This document shows positions 16,032 through 24,754 of a DNA stretch of 64,000 bases, in pieces. The position numbers and the translations under genes are program-made. The DNA lies in the NCBI GenBank assembly GCA_025057905.1, contig JANWUX010000002.1:124001-188000 (forward strand), written 5' to 3'. Source of the stretch: Patescibacteria group bacterium (GTDB lineage Bacteria > Patescibacteriota > Microgenomatia > UBA1406 > GWC2-37-13). How positions within the stretch are numbered: the first letter of the stretch is position 1; every line of letters begins with the position of its first letter. Under the pieces are notes generated by a model, which saw only the letters and a program-made list of their open reading frames with translations, did not search any database and was not told the origin of the DNA.

Positions 16032-16872
16032 ATTTGCTCTGGAGAACATTCCACCTTTTACTTTGGCCTTCGTTCGGTTTTTTTTCGCCGGATTAATTTT
16101 TTTGCCTTTTTTGATCAGAAAATTTCCGTCAATAAGCCCAAGAAAAACTATCGGGGTCTTTTTGGTTGGTTTTTTTGGTATCTTTATTAACATTACTTTT
16201 TTCTTTCTGGGTCTAAAAAAAACGGAAAGTATCAACACCCCAATTATTGCCTCGGCTGGGCCGGTCTTTCTCTACTTTCTTTCGATTGTTTTCTTGAAGG
16301 AAAGACCTCGATTAAAGGTTTTATCAGGAATGATGATTGCTTTAGTTGGGGTTTTAATTATTGTTCTTTCGCCGATACTGATCTCAAAAAGAGAATTAGT
16401 TTTTGGCGAGATTGAAGGAAACATCTTTATTGTTATTGCTACCTTAGGAACGATTATCGCTACTATTATTGGTAAGGATGTTCTTAAAGTTGTCAGTCCT
16501 TACTTTGTTAGTTGTTTTTCCTTCTTGACTGCTAGTTTGTTGTTTTTGATTTTTGTCCCGTCTGAGCTGAGAGACTGGAGTTTTGCTGATCTTAATCTCA
16601 ACGGCTGGACAGGGATAATTTACGGGGTCTTTCTTTCCTCGGCAATGGCTTATTTTTTGTATTATTATGGAATTTCTAAGCTAGATGCCCAAGAAGTTGG
16701 GGTTTTTACCTATCTGGATCCAATTGTTGCTGTCGTCATTGCCTACTTTTTGCTTGGTGAGGTACCTAGTCTTTGGTATCTGTTGGGTAGTTTTTTTGTT
16801 TTTGGAGGGATTTATGTTGCTGAGGGGCGATTTCACTGGCATCCCATAAGAAGATTAAAAGTTGCTCGCTAG
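15967..16872 (+). CDS. EamA/DMT-family transporter
   Basis: 301 residues with about ten hydrophobic helices in two EamA repeats. The first begins NIIWGGAPPIFKFALE and ends in FLKERPRLKVLSGMMIALVGV; the second includes YYGISKLDAQEVGVFTYLDPIVAVVIAYFLLGE, the typical second-repeat signature of drug/metabolite transporters. The substrate is unknown; metabolite or amino acid export and glycan-precursor transport are all possible. Its start lies inside the 3' end of the GT2 gene, and galE follows 16 bases after its stop. Confidence 0.88.
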   Translation: MSPVLALIITNIIWGGAPPIFKFALENIPPFTLAFVRFFFAGLIFLPFLIRKFPSISPRKTIGVFLVGFFGIFINITFFFLGLKKTESINTPIIASAGPVFLYFLSIVFLKERPRLKVLSGMMIALVGVLIIVLSPILISKRELVFGEIEGNIFIVIATLGTIIATIIGKDVLKVVSPYFVSCFSFLTASLLFLIFVPSELRDWSFADLNLNGWTGIIYGVFLSSAMAYFLYYYGISKLDAQEVGVFTYLDPIVAVVIAYFLLGEVPSLWYLLGSFFVFGGIYVAEGRFHWHPIRRLKVAR

Positions 16873-16888
16873 GGCACATTTTTTTCCT

Positions 16889-17896
16889 ATGGAGAAAAAA
16901 ATTTTAATCACCGGTTGCGCTGGTTATATCGGTTCGGTCGCCAGTGATTTGTTTTTAAGTAATGGTTACCGGGTAATTGGTGTAGATAATCTTCAAACCG
17001 GCTATCGACAGGCGGTTGAGTTTATAAGCCAGCGTCATCCTCAAAGATTCTTTTTTTATCAACAAGATCTAAAGGAGGATCTTGCCAGCATTTTTGAGGA
17101 AAATCAACCAATAGCTTTGGTGGTTCATTACGCCGCTTCCTGTGTTGTTGATGAGTCAATGAGAGATCCCCACAAGTACTTTTACAACAATGCTTTTGGG
17201 ACGCTTAATCTTTTGGAAACGATGAGAAAATTTCAGACAAGAAAAATCGTTTTTTCCTCAACCTGCGCCGTTTACGGCGAAGCTGAGACTGTTCCCGTTA
17301 GTGAAAAACATCAGCTTCTTCCGGTCAATCCTTATGGTCAGTCAAAAAAGATGGCCGAAGAGATAATTCAATGGTATGGGCAGATCTTTGACTTTGACTT
17401 TTTCATTCTTCGCTACTTCAATGTCTGTGGCGCCTCTGATGACGGGACGATTGGCGACTCAAAAAAACCCTCGACTCTCTTGGTACAGAACGCTGTCAGA
17501 GGCGCTCTGAGAATTGAATCATTCTATCTTACTTGTCCTCAAGTGGATACTCCCGACAAAACCCCAATTAGAGACTATATTAATGTCGTTGATCTTAATG
17601 AGGCTCATTTACTTGCCGCAGAAAAGCTTTTGGAAAGCCACTATCGCGAAGTTGTTAATCTGGGTACAGGGCAAGGAAACTCAGTTCTGGAAATTGTTTC
17701 AAGAGTTCAGGAAATCACCGGTCGAACGTTTAAGATCAACCGGGGCAGGCCTAGAAAGGGCGAGTATGCCAGGATTTTTGCTGACATTACCAAGGCAAAG
17801 AGAGTGCTTGGTTGGCAGCCTCGAAGAACCATCGATGACTCAATTAAGACTTTAGTTAAGTGGTACACTCACCATCCTCAAGGATGGGATTATTAG
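16889..17896 (+). CDS. galE: UDP-glucose 4-epimerase
   Basis: 335 residues, an extended short-chain dehydrogenase that interconverts UDP-glucose and UDP-galactose (or the GlcNAc pair). The NAD motif TGCAGYIGSVA starts the protein; FSSTCAVYGE and NPYGQSKKMAEE supply the Ser/Thr-Tyr-Lys catalytic set, and RYFNVCGA is typical of GalE. ATG 16889 is chosen over the longer TTG form because it begins just before the Rossmann strand. UDP-galactose from this enzyme is the substrate for the UDP-galactopyranose mutase at 37.9 kb. The nucleotidyltransferase gene starts 3 bases after its stop. Confidence 0.93.
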   Translation: MEKKILITGCAGYIGSVASDLFLSNGYRVIGVDNLQTGYRQAVEFISQRHPQRFFFYQQDLKEDLASIFEENQPIALVVHYAASCVVDESMRDPHKYFYNNAFGTLNLLETMRKFQTRKIVFSSTCAVYGEAETVPVSEKHQLLPVNPYGQSKKMAEEIIQWYGQIFDFDFFILRYFNVCGASDDGTIGDSKKPSTLLVQNAVRGALRIESFYLTCPQVDTPDKTPIRDYINVVDLNEAHLLAAEKLLESHYREVVNLGTGQGNSVLEIVSRVQEITGRTFKINRGRPRKGEYARIFADITKAKRVLGWQPRRTIDDSIKTLVKWYTHHPQGWDY

Positions 17897-17899
17897 AAA

Positions 17900-18673
17900 A
17901 TGATTGTTGGGATAATTTTGGCTGCTGGTAAAGGAAAGCGTGCCGGCTCAAAAACTGTTAACAAAGTGACTTTACCTTTTTTGGGTAGGCCGCTTGTCAC
18001 TTATGCCCTCGAGTTGATAAGTCAAGTGACCGAAAAAAACGTTGTCGTTGTCGGGGCTTTTTCTCAGAGTGTAAGAGCAGTTCTTCAATCCTATTCTGGC
18101 CTTATTTATGCTTATCAGACCAAAAGGCTGGGTACTGGTCATTCGGTCAAAGTAGCGGTCAGAAAAATAGTTGAGCTAAATCTCAGGCCAAAACTAGTTC
18201 TTGTTGGCCAGGGCGATCATATGATGTTTTATGAAAAGTCAGACCTTGAAAGGTTGATAAAAATCCATAAAAAAGAGAACTCAGTTTTATCTTTCTTTAC
18301 CACCAGGACCAGAGAAAATGATCGTCTTCATTGGGGTTATGTCATCAGAGATAACAAAGGCAAAGTTATTGATAATATCGAATACAAAGATGCACCAGCG
18401 TCGGTGAGAAAAACAGTCACTGAGGTGAATGCTGGCTTTTACTGCTTTGATTTTGAATTTTTAAGAAAAAACATTGATAAAATTCCCAAATCGCCGATCT
18501 CTGGCGAGTATTACCTCAATCAAATGATTCGAATTGCCAATGATAAAAAACTGCCGGCGGTCGGGGTTGAGTTACCTTTTGCTTCGGTGGGGATAGGTGT
18601 CAATACTAAAGAAGAGCTTGAAGAAAGCCAAAAACTTTACCTGTCGACAAAAAAATACCAGCGACTAGGCTGA
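17900..18673 (+). CDS. Sugar nucleotidyltransferase (GlmU N-domain-like)
   Basis: 257 residues. The NTP-binding loop IILAAGKGKRAGS...NKVTLPFLGRPL and LVLVGQGDHMMF (metal-site region) place it with GlmU-type pyrophosphorylases; TEVNAGFYCFD and SGEYYLNQM match the UDP-GlcNAc pyrophosphorylase core. The C-terminal left-handed beta-helix acetyltransferase domain of full GlmU is absent, so only the uridylyl (or other nucleotidyl) transfer step is expected. It follows galE almost without gap, suggesting that both feed nucleotide sugars to the glycan genes. Confidence 0.85.
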   Translation: MIVGIILAAGKGKRAGSKTVNKVTLPFLGRPLVTYALELISQVTEKNVVVVGAFSQSVRAVLQSYSGLIYAYQTKRLGTGHSVKVAVRKIVELNLRPKLVLVGQGDHMMFYEKSDLERLIKIHKKENSVLSFFTTRTRENDRLHWGYVIRDNKGKVIDNIEYKDAPASVRKTVTEVNAGFYCFDFEFLRKNIDKIPKSPISGEYYLNQMIRIANDKKLPAVGVELPFASVGIGVNTKEELEESQKLYLSTKKYQRLG

Positions 18674-18700
18674 TCTTTCAGGTCAACTCCCTTTGGTTTT

Positions 18701-18709
18701 TGTTAAAAT
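18701..18709 (+). promoter_or_regulatory. Extended -10 of trans-sulfuration gene (leaderless)
   Basis: TGTTAAAAT, with 7 nt to ATG 18717. Confidence 0.6.
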
Positions 18710-18716
18710 TTAGACA

Positions 18717-19904
18717 ATGTCAAAAATTAAGACAAAACTCATTCACTTAGGTTTAAAAAAGATTGATCCGGTTTTTGGGTCTGTCAATCCGCCAATCTAC
18801 CTGACGACAACTTATCGCTTCCCTGATAGTCAAACTGGTGCTAGAAGATTTAAGGGCGACGAAGAAGGGATGATCTACTCTCGGTTCACCAATCCGACTC
18901 TTCAAGTTCTTGAGGAGCGACTGGCTGCCTTAGAAGAAGCCGAAAAAGCGATCGTCACCGCCTCTGGTATGGCGGCGATATCTATGGTCCTTTTTCATTT
19001 TCTTAGACCAGGCGACGAGATTGTTGCTCATCGGGTTCTTTACGGTGGCACAGCTTATCTTCTCAATGAGATTCTGCCTCAATTTGGCATCAAAACTCAC
19101 CTGCTTAATTTTAAAATCCCGGAGACGATAAGCCGTGTTCTCTCCTTACGGACCAAAATTATTTACCTAGAAAGCCCAACCAATCCGATGCTCGAGGTAA
19201 TTGACATCAAAAAGATCACCAAAATTGCCAAAGCCAACAAAATTCTCACTGTCTTTGATAATACCTTTGCACCCTTAATCCAAAAGCCAATAAGCCAAGG
19301 AGTCGATATTGTCGTTCACAGTCTCACCAAGTACATTGGCGGCCACTCAGATTTCATTGGCGGAGCAATTGTTGGTCAAAAGAGCCTAATTGATGAGATT
19401 TACCGGCACAGTTTCATTTTTTTTGGGCCAACACTCTCCCCCTTCACGGCTTTTTTAGCCCTGCGAGGACTGGCAACTCTTGAGGTCAGGTTAAAAGAGA
19501 TCTCAAAGACAGCTCAAGCCATTATTGATTTTCTTGGAAATCATCCTCTAGTGGAGAGAGTCTACTATCCGGGCCTGGGTGATCCTGATCAAGAGGAAAT
19601 TGCTAAAAAACAAATGAATTCCCAGATCGGGTTTGGTGGGGTAATTTCTTTTGAGGTAAAAGGTGGTTTTTCGGTGGCCAGAAAGATTGTTGACAGTGTC
19701 AAGTTAATTAATCTGGCTGTTTCTTTAGGCGCGGTCGAAAGCCTCATCGAGCACCCAGCCTCGATGACTCATAGCGAGATGAGTGAGGAGGCGCTAAAAC
19801 AAGCTGGTATCAGTCCGGGTTTGATTCGCTTGTCGGTTGGTCTGGAGGATGTGGCTGATTTAATTGGTGATTTGGAGCAAGCTTTTAGAGCAGCTCATCC
19901 TTAG
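18717..19904 (+). CDS. Cystathionine/methionine gamma-lyase family PLP enzyme
   Basis: 395 residues of the Cys/Met metabolism PLP family. Key blocks are PPIYLTTTYRFP, YSRFTNPTLQVLEERLAALE, ASGMAAISMVL, YLESPTNPMLEV, the cofactor lysine in VVHSLTKYIGGHSD, and the C-terminal SLGAVESLIEHPASMTH and IRLSVGLED. Members make or cleave cystathionine, or release methanethiol or H2S. The sequence cannot separate gamma-lyase, gamma-synthase and methionine gamma-lyase. With the cysteine synthase and aminotransferase at the window start it broadens the sulfur amino acid set. Confidence 0.92.
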   Translation: MSKIKTKLIHLGLKKIDPVFGSVNPPIYLTTTYRFPDSQTGARRFKGDEEGMIYSRFTNPTLQVLEERLAALEEAEKAIVTASGMAAISMVLFHFLRPGDEIVAHRVLYGGTAYLLNEILPQFGIKTHLLNFKIPETISRVLSLRTKIIYLESPTNPMLEVIDIKKITKIAKANKILTVFDNTFAPLIQKPISQGVDIVVHSLTKYIGGHSDFIGGAIVGQKSLIDEIYRHSFIFFGPTLSPFTAFLALRGLATLEVRLKEISKTAQAIIDFLGNHPLVERVYYPGLGDPDQEEIAKKQMNSQIGFGGVISFEVKGGFSVARKIVDSVKLINLAVSLGAVESLIEHPASMTHSEMSEEALKQAGISPGLIRLSVGLEDVADLIGDLEQAFRAAHP

Positions 19905-19920
19905 ATTTGGTTATTTTTTG

Positions 19921-19991
19921 AGCGGGATACGGGAATTGAACCCGTTTCTCCACCTTGGAAGGGTGGCATTGAACCGGTCAACTAATCCCGC
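19921..19991 (-). tRNA. tRNA-Gly (UCC anticodon)
   Basis: A 71-nt cloverleaf: acceptor GCGGGAT/ATCCCGC, anticodon stem CCACC/GGTGG with loop CTTCCAA (anticodon TCC), and T arm ACGGGTTCAATTCCCGT. The discriminator is T and the genome continues CAA, so CCA is not encoded. It lies 67 bases downstream of glyA on the same strand; no gene follows it closely. Confidence 0.95.
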
Positions 19992-20058
19992 TGGTACTTT
20001 TAATAATAACCTATTCTCAAGAGAAAATCAATTAACCGCCTTAGTTTCTGCTTATCTG

Positions 20059-21414
20059 TTATGGAATTGGAAATTGCCGGGCGAGATTTTTTATCTCATT
20101 TTTAATTTCTTTTATTCGCCTATTTTTTTGTATTTTTTCTTCAAACTTCTTTATGAAGGCTCGTTTTTTTTCTTTACTTAAAGTGATAAAAGAGAAATTT
20201 TTTTGATGGGAAGAGAAATAATCCTTGACAAGATAAATCACTTCAACAATTTTTTCTCCAATGATTTCGATCTCTTTTTCTTTCATGCCTCGGGAGGTGA
20301 CCGCTGGAGTTCCCAGTCTGATGCCTGAGGGATAAAAAGATGACCCTGACTCATTAGGAACAGAGTTTTTATTTATAGAAATTCCGACCAAATCGAAAGC
20401 TTTCTGAACGAAGATGCCGGTGCCTGGACCTAAGAGAGGCGTTAAGTCGACTAAAGTTAAATGATTGTCGCTACCACCACCGATAAGCGAAAGACCGTTT
20501 TTGAGAAGAATTTTTGCCAACAATCGACTGTTTTTAACGACCTGCTGAGCGTAGCTTTTAAACGAAGGTTGACTAGCTTCATACAAAGCGACGCCAATGG
20601 CGGCTATCTGATGATCGTGAGGACCTCCCTGCAACCCCGGAAAAACTGCTTGGTTGATTTTCTCTGGCAGACCAGGGTCTTTGGCGATCCCCTTCTCCGT
20701 CACCAAAATCATGGCGCCACGGGGTCCGCGAAGCGTTTTGTGAGTGGTTGTTGTAATAATATGAGCATATGGAACAGGTGAAGGATGAACGCCACCGACC
20801 ACCAAGCCAGCAATATGAGCAATGTCAGCGACCAAGTAGGCGCTAACTTTCTCAGCAATCTGAGAAAACTTCTGGAAATCAATCATAAGGGGGTAAGCAC
20901 TGGCGCCGACCCAGATAATCTTTGGCTGGTGCTTTTTCGCCAAGTTTTCAATCTCGTCGTAATCAAAGAGATCTTCGTGAACATAAAGATTTTTCTTTCT
21001 CAGGCCATACTGAATACTTCTGAATAAAATGCCGGTTGCTGAGACTGAATGGCCATGAGACAGATGACCTCCGGCTGTCAATGACATTCCGATTACCTGA
21101 TCTTCAGGTTTGCAGAGAGCAAGGTAAACGGCGAGATTTGCCGGGGAACCAGAATAAGGCTGAACATTGGCAAAGGGTACCCGAAAAAGCTTTTTTGCCC
21201 GGTCAATCACTAATTTCTCCAGCTCATCAACAATCTCATTGCCGCCGTAATATCTTTTTCCGGGATAGCCCTCGGAGTATTTGTTGACAAAAAAGGATGC
21301 CAAAGCTTCTCTGACTTCCTTTGAGGCGTAGTTTTCTGAAGGTATCAGTTCAAGTTCATCCTCTTGTCTTTGTTTTTCTTTCTTTATAAGACGCTCGATT
21401 TCTCTGTCCCTCAT
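20059..21414 (-). CDS. glyA: Serine hydroxymethyltransferase
   Basis: About 451 residues. SHMT converts serine and tetrahydrofolate to glycine and methylene-THF. Visible motifs are ELELIPSENYAS, NKYSEGYPGKRYYGG, the PLP-lysine segment TTTTHKTLRGPRG and FPGLQGGPHDHQIAAIGVAL. ATG 21414 matches the family N-terminus. An upstream in-frame TTG at 21423 has GGAG 7 nt before it and could be the true start. The C-terminal ~40 residues are lysine-rich. It is transcribed divergently from folD, so two linked one-carbon enzymes share an intergenic region. Confidence 0.95.
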   Translation of the reverse strand: MRDREIERLIKKEKQRQEDELELIPSENYASKEVREALASFFVNKYSEGYPGKRYYGGNEIVDELEKLVIDRAKKLFRVPFANVQPYSGSPANLAVYLALCKPEDQVIGMSLTAGGHLSHGHSVSATGILFRSIQYGLRKKNLYVHEDLFDYDEIENLAKKHQPKIIWVGASAYPLMIDFQKFSQIAEKVSAYLVADIAHIAGLVVGGVHPSPVPYAHIITTTTHKTLRGPRGAMILVTEKGIAKDPGLPEKINQAVFPGLQGGPHDHQIAAIGVALYEASQPSFKSYAQQVVKNSRLLAKILLKNGLSLIGGGSDNHLTLVDLTPLLGPGTGIFVQKAFDLVGISINKNSVPNESGSSFYPSGIRLGTPAVTSRGMKEKEIEIIGEKIVEVIYLVKDYFSSHQKNFSFITLSKEKKRAFIKKFEEKIQKNRRIKEIKNEIKNLARQFPIP

Positions 21415-21454
21415 ATAAATCAAAGTATTTCTCCAATTAGCCAAAACTTGATTT

Positions 21455-21460
21455 ATTATA
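21455..21460 (-). promoter_or_regulatory. -10 box of glyA
   Basis: TATAAT on the minus strand. Transcription would start about 30 nt upstream of the start codon, giving one of the few real leaders here; it contains GGAG, a plausible ribosome-binding site for TTG 21423. Confidence 0.5.
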
Positions 21461-21488
21461 TAATCTTTCCTTGTCAAAGTGATTAAGA

Positions 21489-21494
21489 TAGGAT
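21489..21494 (+). promoter_or_regulatory. -10 box of folD (leaderless)
   Basis: TAGGAT, 7 nt before ATG 21502; a weaker match than most. Confidence 0.4.
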
Positions 21495-21501
21495 TTTTTC
21501 T

Positions 21502-22359
21502 ATGGCGGCAAAAATTCTTGATGGCCGACGAATAAAAAAGAAAATAGTCAAAAAGCTAAGAGAAAAAGTCGCCAAGCTAAAAAAAAAGCCTGGTTTGGCA
21601 ATTATTTTGATTGGTAATGATCCAGCCTCAAAAATTTATGTCAAACAAAAAATTAACGCTTGCCTTGAGGCCGGCTTTTACTGCAAAAAAGTTGTCTTTC
21701 CAGAAGATGTTTCTCAAAAAAAAGTTCTTGATTGTCTAGAAGGATTAAACAGCGACAGCAAGATACATGGAATTGTTCTTCAGTTGCCGATAGGAAAGAA
21801 TCTTTCGACGGCAGAAAGAGAGATTCTTGAAAGGATTGACCCCAAAAAAGATATTGACTGTCTTCATCCCCTTAATCTTGGAAGATTGTTTATATCAAAA
21901 AACAACATTGAGCCAATATTTTTTCCGGCGACTGCCAGAGGAATAATCAAACTTTTGAAGGAATATGAAATTGATCTTGGCGGTAAAAAAATCACTCTTG
22001 TTGGTCGAAGCCAGCTTGTTGGTAAGCCTTTAACTTTGATGCTAACTAACGAACAAGCAACTGTGACTCTGACTCACTCAAAAACCCCGAATCTCAAAGA
22101 CGAAACAAACGCTGCTGATATTGTCATTGTTGCTGTTGGAAAAAAACACTATTTCAAGAAGGAATTCTTCAAAAACAAAGCGATTGTTGTTGATGTTGGT
22201 GTCACGCGAGAAGGTAAACAAGTCTTTGGTGATGTTGATTTTAGGGATGTTTTTGACAAGATCGCTGCCATTACTCCTGTGCCCGGTGGGGTTGGACCAA
22301 TGACCGTCGCCTCCCTTCTTGAAAATCTTTTTTTTGCTTATCAAAATCAGGAAAAGTAG
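21502..22359 (+). CDS. folD: Methylene-THF dehydrogenase/cyclohydrolase
   Basis: 285 residues. This bifunctional enzyme oxidises methylene-THF and hydrolyses methenyl-THF to formyl-THF. Diagnostic segments are the substrate site SKIYVKQKINACLEAG with catalytic Tyr/Lys (YVKQK), GIVLQLPIG, the signature PATARGIIKLL, the NADP-binding VGRSQLVGKPLTLML and the C-terminal TPVPGGVGPMTVASLLEN. It is divergent from glyA, whose product it consumes. The last 89 bases overlap the convergent flippase gene. Confidence 0.96.
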   Translation: MAAKILDGRRIKKKIVKKLREKVAKLKKKPGLAIILIGNDPASKIYVKQKINACLEAGFYCKKVVFPEDVSQKKVLDCLEGLNSDSKIHGIVLQLPIGKNLSTAEREILERIDPKKDIDCLHPLNLGRLFISKNNIEPIFFPATARGIIKLLKEYEIDLGGKKITLVGRSQLVGKPLTLMLTNEQATVTLTHSKTPNLKDETNAADIVIVAVGKKHYFKKEFFKNKAIVVDVGVTREGKQVFGDVDFRDVFDKIAAITPVPGGVGPMTVASLLENLFFAYQNQEK

Positions 22360-23653
22360 CTCGCTTATTGTTTTCTGGTAGTTTTTGATATTCCTTGATT
22401 GTTGAAGAGGTCAAAATTGCCAACATCATCAAAAAACTTAGAGTGTAAGCAATCACTGGCGCCAGCCAGCCAATTCTGGGGATAAGCCAAAAGCTGGTCC
22501 CGGTCATGATCAGAAAAAAAGAAAGATTACTAAGAAGAAGAGGTCTGGTTTTTTTGGCCGTGTGAATGATAAAGATCAAAGGCAGGTGTAAAAGAACAAA
22601 GATGACAAACGGCCAAGCTAAGGCTTTGGTGATTGAGGTGCTTTCTTGATACTTGGCCGTGAAGAAAAACTCGAAAATCCGATCTGGTATGAAAATCAAG
22701 GACAAAAACAAAAAAGCTGGAATAAGAAGATAAAAAAGACCATTGAGAAACTCTTTTCTGGCCTGGTGCCTAGTGCTAATTTTGGCAAAACTGGGCGAAA
22801 GAACCTGGGTGATGGCGATGATTGAGGCTAGGACCGTTAAAATCACCTTTTGGGACAGACTATAGTAGCCAACTTGGGGGCTTTGGGGAAAGAAAAAAGA
22901 CAAAAGAAAAAGGTCGATCCGCGAGCCTAGATTATAGAACTGAGAGGCAACGAAGATGCCAAAAGTGTAGGAAAAGCGCAGTTCTCTTCTTAAAACCGCT
23001 GAAGTTAAAATTTTTTTAACAATTGAGAATTTTTTAATTATCAAGAAAATAAAAACAATCACTGGACTGACAATCCCAAAAGTTGCCATAACCGTCGCCA
23101 CATTGATCAGGTTTAATTGATAAAGACCAAGGATGACCCCAGTCTTAACCAAGTTGGAAATGTTGATTGTCAAATTTGAGAAGAAAAAATTGCCAGTAGC
23201 GTTTAAAGCGTTAACGATATAGTTTTGCCAGATGAAAAATAAAACTGAGATGGCGGTAAGAGCGAGCTGTTCCCAGGAGGCTGACGTTTTTAAAAGATAA
23301 CGGTCAACACTTGGGAAGAAAACAATCAAAAGACCGACGATCAAAAGCGAAAGAAGAGTTTGAAAGTAGAAAATTGTCTTAAGAAAAACATACACTCGCG
23401 ACGTTTGTTGCTCGACAAGAACCGGTAGGTATGAGTAGATGTTGGCAGCGGTACCAAAATCGAGGATGTTAGTTAAGACATAAATCACACCCAAAAGCAC
23501 GCTCAGGATTCCATACTCGACTGGGTCCATCACTCGAACGAGTAAAAAAGCTAAAAGAGCGGTAAAAAAAACATTAAGGTAGTTTCCAAGAGTATTGATG
23601 AGGATGTTTCTTGAAGTGGGTTTACTCAAAGACGCAAAGAGTTTTTTGATCAT
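22271..23653 (-). CDS. Oligosaccharide flippase (Wzx/MATE-like)
   Basis: 460 residues with 12-14 hydrophobic helices and the N-terminal pattern of polysaccharide flippases (NTLGNYLNVFFTALLAFLLVRVMDP, then YGILSVLLGVIYVLTNILDFG). Such proteins turn lipid-linked oligosaccharides across the membrane. The final ~30 residues (after EYQKLPENN) are hydrophilic and encoded opposite the end of folD; this tail may be a read-on after loss of an earlier stop. With the Wzm/Wzt-type exporter at 52-54 kb, the organism appears to have two glycan export routes. Confidence 0.87.
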   Translation of the reverse strand: MIKKLFASLSKPTSRNILINTLGNYLNVFFTALLAFLLVRVMDPVEYGILSVLLGVIYVLTNILDFGTAANIYSYLPVLVEQQTSRVYVFLKTIFYFQTLLSLLIVGLLIVFFPSVDRYLLKTSASWEQLALTAISVLFFIWQNYIVNALNATGNFFFSNLTINISNLVKTGVILGLYQLNLINVATVMATFGIVSPVIVFIFLIIKKFSIVKKILTSAVLRRELRFSYTFGIFVASQFYNLGSRIDLFLLSFFFPQSPQVGYYSLSQKVILTVLASIIAITQVLSPSFAKISTRHQARKEFLNGLFYLLIPAFLFLSLIFIPDRIFEFFFTAKYQESTSITKALAWPFVIFVLLHLPLIFIIHTAKKTRPLLLSNLSFFLIMTGTSFWLIPRIGWLAPVIAYTLSFLMMLAILTSSTIKEYQKLPENNKRATFPDFDKQKKDFQEGRRRSLVQPHRAQE

Positions 23654-23666
23654 TTATCCAAGATAA

Positions 23667-23672
23667 ATTCTA
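23667..23672 (-). promoter_or_regulatory. -10 box of flippase gene
   Basis: TAGAAT preceded by TGA (extended -10), 13 nt before ATG 23653. A leader of about 7 nt is expected, with no Shine-Dalgarno site. Confidence 0.45.
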
Positions 23673-23732
23673 TCAGAAAGCATTTTTTGGCTTGGCAAAA
23701 AACCTATTCTTTTGATCTTAGCCCTGTTTTTG

Positions 23733-23741
23733 TGTTATAAT
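23733..23741 (+). promoter_or_regulatory. Extended -10 of gmd (leaderless)
   Basis: TGTTATAAT, 8 nt before ATG 23750. Confidence 0.65.
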
Positions 23742-23749
23742 TTTTTTTA

Positions 23750-24754
23750 ATGTCAAAAAGAGTGGCTTTAGTTACAGGAATTTTGGGTCAGGATGGCCCC
23801 TACCTGGCAAAACTGCTCCTTGAAAAAGGCTACCGGGTTTATGGAATGATTCGCCGCTACTCTAATCCTAACTTCTCCAATCTAGATTATCTTGGAATTA
23901 CTCACGAGGTTGAGTATGTCGAGGGAGATATGACTGACGAGGCCTCGCTTCTTAATTTGGTTCGAGTCATCAGACCGACTGAGATTTATAATTTAGCCGC
24001 CCAATCATTTGTCGGCGCCTCTTTTGAGCAGGCAAAACTGACAACTGAGGTTAATGCTTTGGGAACTCTCCATTTTCTTAACGCCGTTAAGTATTTTTCA
24101 CCAACAACTAAGTTCTATCAGGCCTCAACAAGTGAGATGTTTGGTCTTCAAAACAAAGATGGCTTTCAAGATGAAACCACTCCCTTTCATCCTCGTTCGC
24201 CCTACGGTGTCTCCAAGGTCTATGCCTACTGGATCACAGTGAACTTTCGAGAGGCTTACGGTCTTTTTGCTGTTAATGGAATTTTGTTTAATCACGAATC
24301 GCCGATTCGCGGCCTTCAGTTTGTCACGCGCAAGATCACCGACGGCGTTGCCCGAATCAAGTTTGGTCTGGCAAAAGAACTTCGGCTAGGTAATCTTGAT
24401 GCCTATCGCGACTGGGGTTTTGCCGGCGATTATGTTGAGGCAATGTACCTTATGCTTCAGCAGTCACAGCCAGACGATTATGTTGTTGGGACCGGAGAAA
24501 GCCACAATGTCAGGGAGTTTGTTGAGCTTGCTTTTAAATTTGCTGGCATTGGTGACTGGAAAAAGTACGTTGTTGTTGATCCCCAGTACAAGCGGCCGGC
24601 TGAGGTTCCAAATTTGAGAGCCAAAGCTGACAAAGCGAGAAAAATTCTTGGCTGGCGGCCAAAGGTGACTTTTGAAGAGATAGTCAAGATGATGGTTGAG
24701 GCCGATATTAACCGCTATCAAGACAAGATAACCACCAACCAATCAAGTCAATGA
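23750..24754 (+). CDS. gmd: GDP-mannose 4,6-dehydratase
   Basis: 334 residues, an extended SDR that makes GDP-4-keto-6-deoxymannose, the precursor of GDP-fucose, GDP-rhamnose and related sugars. It shows the NADP motif TGILGQDGPYLAKLLLEKGY, IYNLAAQSFVGASFEQ, the catalytic STSEMFG and SPYGVSKVYAYW (Tyr-Lys), and NGILFNHESPIRG, a hallmark of Gmd. No GDP-fucose synthase or RmdA is visible next to it, so the next step is unknown. It overlaps the following gene by 4 bases (ATGA). Confidence 0.94.
   Translation: MSKRVALVTGILGQDGPYLAKLLLEKGYRVYGMIRRYSNPNFSNLDYLGITHEVEYVEGDMTDEASLLNLVRVIRPTEIYNLAAQSFVGASFEQAKLTTEVNALGTLHFLNAVKYFSPTTKFYQASTSEMFGLQNKDGFQDETTPFHPRSPYGVSKVYAYWITVNFREAYGLFAVNGILFNHESPIRGLQFVTRKITDGVARIKFGLAKELRLGNLDAYRDWGFAGDYVEAMYLMLQQSQPDDYVVGTGESHNVREFVELAFKFAGIGDWKKYVVVDPQYKRPAEVPNLRAKADKARKILGWRPKVTFEEIVKMMVEADINRYQDKITTNQSSQ

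Noticed and set aside
20461-21287. Plus-strand frames opposite glyA
   Set aside because: They are shadows of a highly conserved minus-strand gene with no promoter or family resemblance.
23683-23702. Terminator hairpin TTTTTTG...CAAAAAA
   Set aside because: It lies between two divergent promoters, has an A/T-only stem with one G-C pair, and follows no gene end.
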